Assembly: GCF_963678635.1 (NCBI RefSeq)
Contig: NC_087068.1
Location: forward strand, 55,894,467 to 55,958,466
Direction of reading: 5' to 3'
Length of the DNA stretch: 64,000 nt
From: Symsagittifera roscoffensis
Taxonomy: Eukaryota > Xenacoelomorpha > Acoela > Convolutidae
The notes below the pieces were generated by a model. The model worked only from the letters and a program-made list of their open reading frames with translations. It made no database searches and was not told the DNA's origin. Shown piece by piece: positions 61,255 through 64,000 of the stretch. The translations under genes were made by a program, and so were the position numbers. How positions within the stretch are numbered: the stretch's first letter is position 1; each line of letters begins with the position of its first letter.

Positions 61255-62787
61255 GAGGATGAGCAAAGAGTCTGGAAGGCGATTTTGATGAAAGCCAAAA
61301 AAACTGACCTAAACTTGGTGCAACTTTTGCGTTTTATTTAATGTTTTTTTAAAGCTTCGTTATTGTGAAATTGTCACCGACATCACCCCCAGCCCCTTTA
61401 AGCGACCCCAAAATGTCGGAATCTAGTTTAAGTAGCCACCCCCTGCCCTTAACATGACCCCTGCTACTGACTAGAAAATGAATGAAGTGTTCAAGCTTTT
61501 AGCCAGTCTAGATGCTCGGAAGCTTCTGTTCATTTGACCTGGTCTGTCCTCTAGTTTTGTTATTACACTTGTAGTATATATCAAAAGAAGCGCGCTAGAA
61601 TTTATTGCGGCCGATTCGATCGGTTGTATTTCCTTTGGTGTCCGGAAAAAAAGACGACAATCAGTTAATCGTTTAAATAATAAGTTATAAAGTTCTTTAG
61701 ACATTTTAATGTAAAATGGCCTACATTGCCAAAATTTTTAGATTTGATGAATTTATATGCGAGCTTAAATGAAGTTGAAAACAAAAAGCAAAATGATTTC
61801 TGAATAACTGAATGCTTGCATTTACTGAAGTATTAGTTTGAAGTTTCGTCTTGTTTGTCCGGTACCAGTTTTGTTTGATAAAGTTAAAACCTACTGTTGC
61901 TTAAAGAGATAGATAATACATGTAATTGGATGATTCATGCAATAATTTGTAAAAAAAAAATTTAGCTCCTCGGTTGAAATTAATTTTTCTTTTGCCACGT
62001 AAATGTTGAATCAGATGGTGAAGCAAAAAGAGGGAGCTTGTTGTTGATTATGATATTAAAGTGTTCAAATTGATTTGGATTCACGTATGATGATGTGCTT
62101 ATGTTACTTCTTTACTTGAAGTGCTGATATAAAGACTAGTGGGCTAAAAAGTTGAATTAACAATGTTTTACAAATTCGTTATAATCTAGCGAAAAGTTAC
62201 CAAAAAAAACAGGAAATTTTCTTGGCTTAAGCAAACGCATTTGTAGTGAACCGAAAAGGAATTGAAAAGTCAGACTGTTTGAATACAAAATGATAACAAA
62301 AACCCAAATTGTTTTGAAATGGCAATTTTTTCATCACTAAAAAATGAATATTTTAAATATTAATGTCCGTAAAATATTACTAAGAAAAGAATAATACTGC
62401 GCAAATTGCACAGATTGTTCAGACCGTAGCCTTGAAAAATACAGCAAAGTTTCTGAAATTAATATACTTTTTTTGCGTCGTGTGATTAAAGGATCTGAAC
62501 GAAAAACTACAGTTTAGGCATACTCGCCAATCATAGTAAAATAGGCAAATTGGACATCAATTTTGTAGAAAAATGACTAGAAAACCTAAAAATTGTTTTC
62601 TGAAAAATCGCAGAATTTGAAGTTTATCGTATTTGATTCCTGAATTTTCGCTTCATAAATATAAAAAAATAGCTTTACTCGACTAAATTTTTGAGCCTTA
62701 AATTTAGAATAAATCAGCTATTTTTATACTGCTCGCTTGCTTTATCCGCTCAAAGGTGTACAAAAAAAGCACCATATTCAAATTAAG
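61255..62787 (+). other. Presumed 3' UTR and downstream AT-rich DNA
   Basis: No further gene is recognised. A C-rich patch with several CCCC runs lies at 61,384-61,470. No canonical AATAAA is close to the stop; an ATTAAA at 62,055-62,060 is a weak candidate poly(A) signal. A 77-codon minus-strand ORF at 61,471-61,704 has no recognisable domain and is not called. Confidence 0.4.
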
Positions 62788-62901
62788 CGGGAACTAGAAT
62801 TTCTTCCCCTAAACAAATTTTTTAGGAAATTTTGCCGACATGCTCATTTCTGACATATTCAAGGCTGAAATAGTCAAATTCATGGAAATTCAAATAAAAC
62901 T
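62788..62901 (+). repeat. First copy of a 114-bp duplicated segment
   Basis: It begins CGGGAACTAGAATTTCTTCC and ends GGAAATTCAAATAAAACT. It is nearly identical to 63,333-63,446, which lies 545 bp downstream in the same orientation. It is unrelated to the satellite except for a chance GGAACTAG. Confidence 0.85.
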
Positions 62902-63304
62902 CGACACAGAAAACTTTTTCGGAAATAATAAATAATCGAATCACGACTAAAAAAAGCTTTAATATGCTATTTGTCCGATGATTGTTTGTGGAACTTGATT
63001 TTGCGTGGAAAAACAATAAACATTAAAAAATAAACACGCGAATACAAAATTGCCCTATATTTTCAATGTCGGAACTATTATCCACATTTGAAAGAACCCT
63101 TTCTGCACTATTTATGTGATTAGTTAACTAAAAAAGATAACATATTTTGCGAGGAGAAATACAAAAAGCAAAGTGAAATAGTAAAAGGGATTCCAAAAAA
63201 TTCCTTTAAATTATCGTCGTGGTTGGGTGATTCATAGATAAAGCAAAACTTTTACCGTATCCATTGCTTGAAAAGTCATTTTCCGTCAAAACGCTTAAAT
63301 TTTT
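62902..63304. other. AT-rich spacer between the two 114-bp copies
   Basis: No gene or structured element was recognised. It contains AATAAA strings near 63,010-63,035 that could serve as poly(A) signals on the + strand, but no transcript evidence ties them to the gene. Confidence 0.4.
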
Positions 63305-63324
63305 TCACTTGCGAGAGCAAGTGA
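63305..63324. other. Perfect 8-bp-stem hairpin
   Basis: TCACTTGC, loop GAGA, GCAAGTGA. It lies 8 bp upstream of the second 114-bp copy and is not present before the first copy. Confidence 0.7.
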
Positions 63325-63332
63325 CTTGTAAT

Positions 63333-63446
63333 CGGGAACTAGAATTTCTTCCCATAAACAAATTTTTTAGGAAATTTTGTCGACATGCTCATTTCTGACA
63401 TATTCAAGGCTGAATTAGTCAAATTCATGGAAATTCAAATAAAACT
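63333..63446 (+). repeat. Second copy of the 114-bp duplicated segment
   Basis: It matches 62,788-62,901 with few changes (CCCATAAAC for CCCCTAAAC, GTCGAC for GCCGAC, GAATTAG for GAAATAG). Flanks on both sides differ, so this is a discrete mobile or copied segment and not the edge of a long duplication. Confidence 0.85.
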
Positions 63447-64000
63447 GCTTTTTAGTAGATGTGGGATAGTAATTAATGTTTTCAAATATTTTTATTGTAA
63501 AAACGTTGATATTTTGGTTATGTGGTTTGCTTCCTAACTTCTGACGACTGATGTTATGTTGTTTTTTCAACGGTTAACAACTTTTCTCTACTGATAGCCA
63601 GTCAATTGTATTTTTGCCCAGTAAGATATTGCATAGGATTTTTTCAAAATTATTACAAAGCTTAATGAATAAAAAGTTCAAAAGTGTGAATTATTTTAAA
63701 TTTGTAAAAATGCTTCCTACAAACAGTTTTTTTAAAAAAATGTTAATTTATGTGTCTAAATGAATACTTGTAATTTGAGCCAACTGGATAAATAAATACA
63801 TTTTTACTCCATGGGTGTCTTATAAACACAACCCGTTTTGACACTAAGAATCATTAGAGTTTTAGAGCTTTAACAAATTTTGCATCATTTTTAAACTTCG
63901 CGTGTAAATTTGTTCAATTTTCAACTTCTCTTAACAGATGTGAGCTATCAAGCGTAGTTTCAGGTTACGCAGGTCACTTCTGTTCTAACCTGTTTCTCAA
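63447..64000. other. AT-rich DNA with no feature recognised
   Basis: I see no coding bias, repeat or RNA gene in this last stretch. Confidence 0.5.

Noticed and set aside
61471-61704. 77-codon minus-strand ORF downstream of the gene
   Set aside because: It has no recognisable domain, no splice context and no repeated occurrence. It is possible but unsupported.

Overview
The window looks like AT-rich nuclear DNA of a eukaryote, most likely an invertebrate animal. It has no bacterial-type gene packing, very long homogenised satellite DNA, spliceosomal introns with GT-AG ends and polypyrimidine tracts, and one Asn/Gly/Gln-rich protein tail split over short exons. The species cannot be named from this sequence. 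The + strand of the satellite is visibly T-rich over A and G-rich over C.

About five sixths of the window (1 to 50,880, resuming at 53,274) is one tandem satellite array in a single orientation, and it runs off the left edge. The basic unit is about 690-715 bp. I could place an anchor motif (GAAGGCT and variants) about 70 times. Each unit is itself built from about four related blocks of roughly 165-185 bp. Above the unit level there are tandem higher-order duplications of about 1,392 bp, 7,118 bp, 1,404 bp and 2.1-2.85 kb. There is also a block of 14 consecutive 627-bp deletion-derivative units (36,742-45,525). Short ORFs inside the array are by-products of the repeat and I do not call them genes.

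At 50,881-53,273 the satellite is interrupted by a 2.39-kb insertion. Intact paralogous empty sites elsewhere in the array show that it sits cleanly between two T residues without target duplication. It has an asymmetric 10-bp inverted repeat, terminal at the left end and 20 bp inside the right end, with a small GCGC hairpin just before the right end. It is filled with an ATTT-rich 305-bp repeat and a 76-bp minisatellite. This is the architecture of non-autonomous Helentron/Helitron2-type elements, and it is the best candidate here for an undescribed element.

From 54.2 to about 57.2 kb the satellite decays into old, diverged copies, with a last recognisable scrap near 59.3 kb. This is the typical gradient at the edge of an array.

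The only convincing gene is the 3' end of a + strand gene: exons at 59,891-60,075 and 60,381-60,611 and probably a tiny last coding piece at 61,244-61,254, with compatible intron phases. It encodes a low-complexity, Asn-rich tail of the kind seen in RNA-granule proteins; I do not recognise the family. No upstream exon is visible between the array and the first exon, so the array may lie inside, or just beside, a large intron. The remaining 2.7 kb is AT-rich DNA with a 114-bp duplicated segment and a perfect hairpin.
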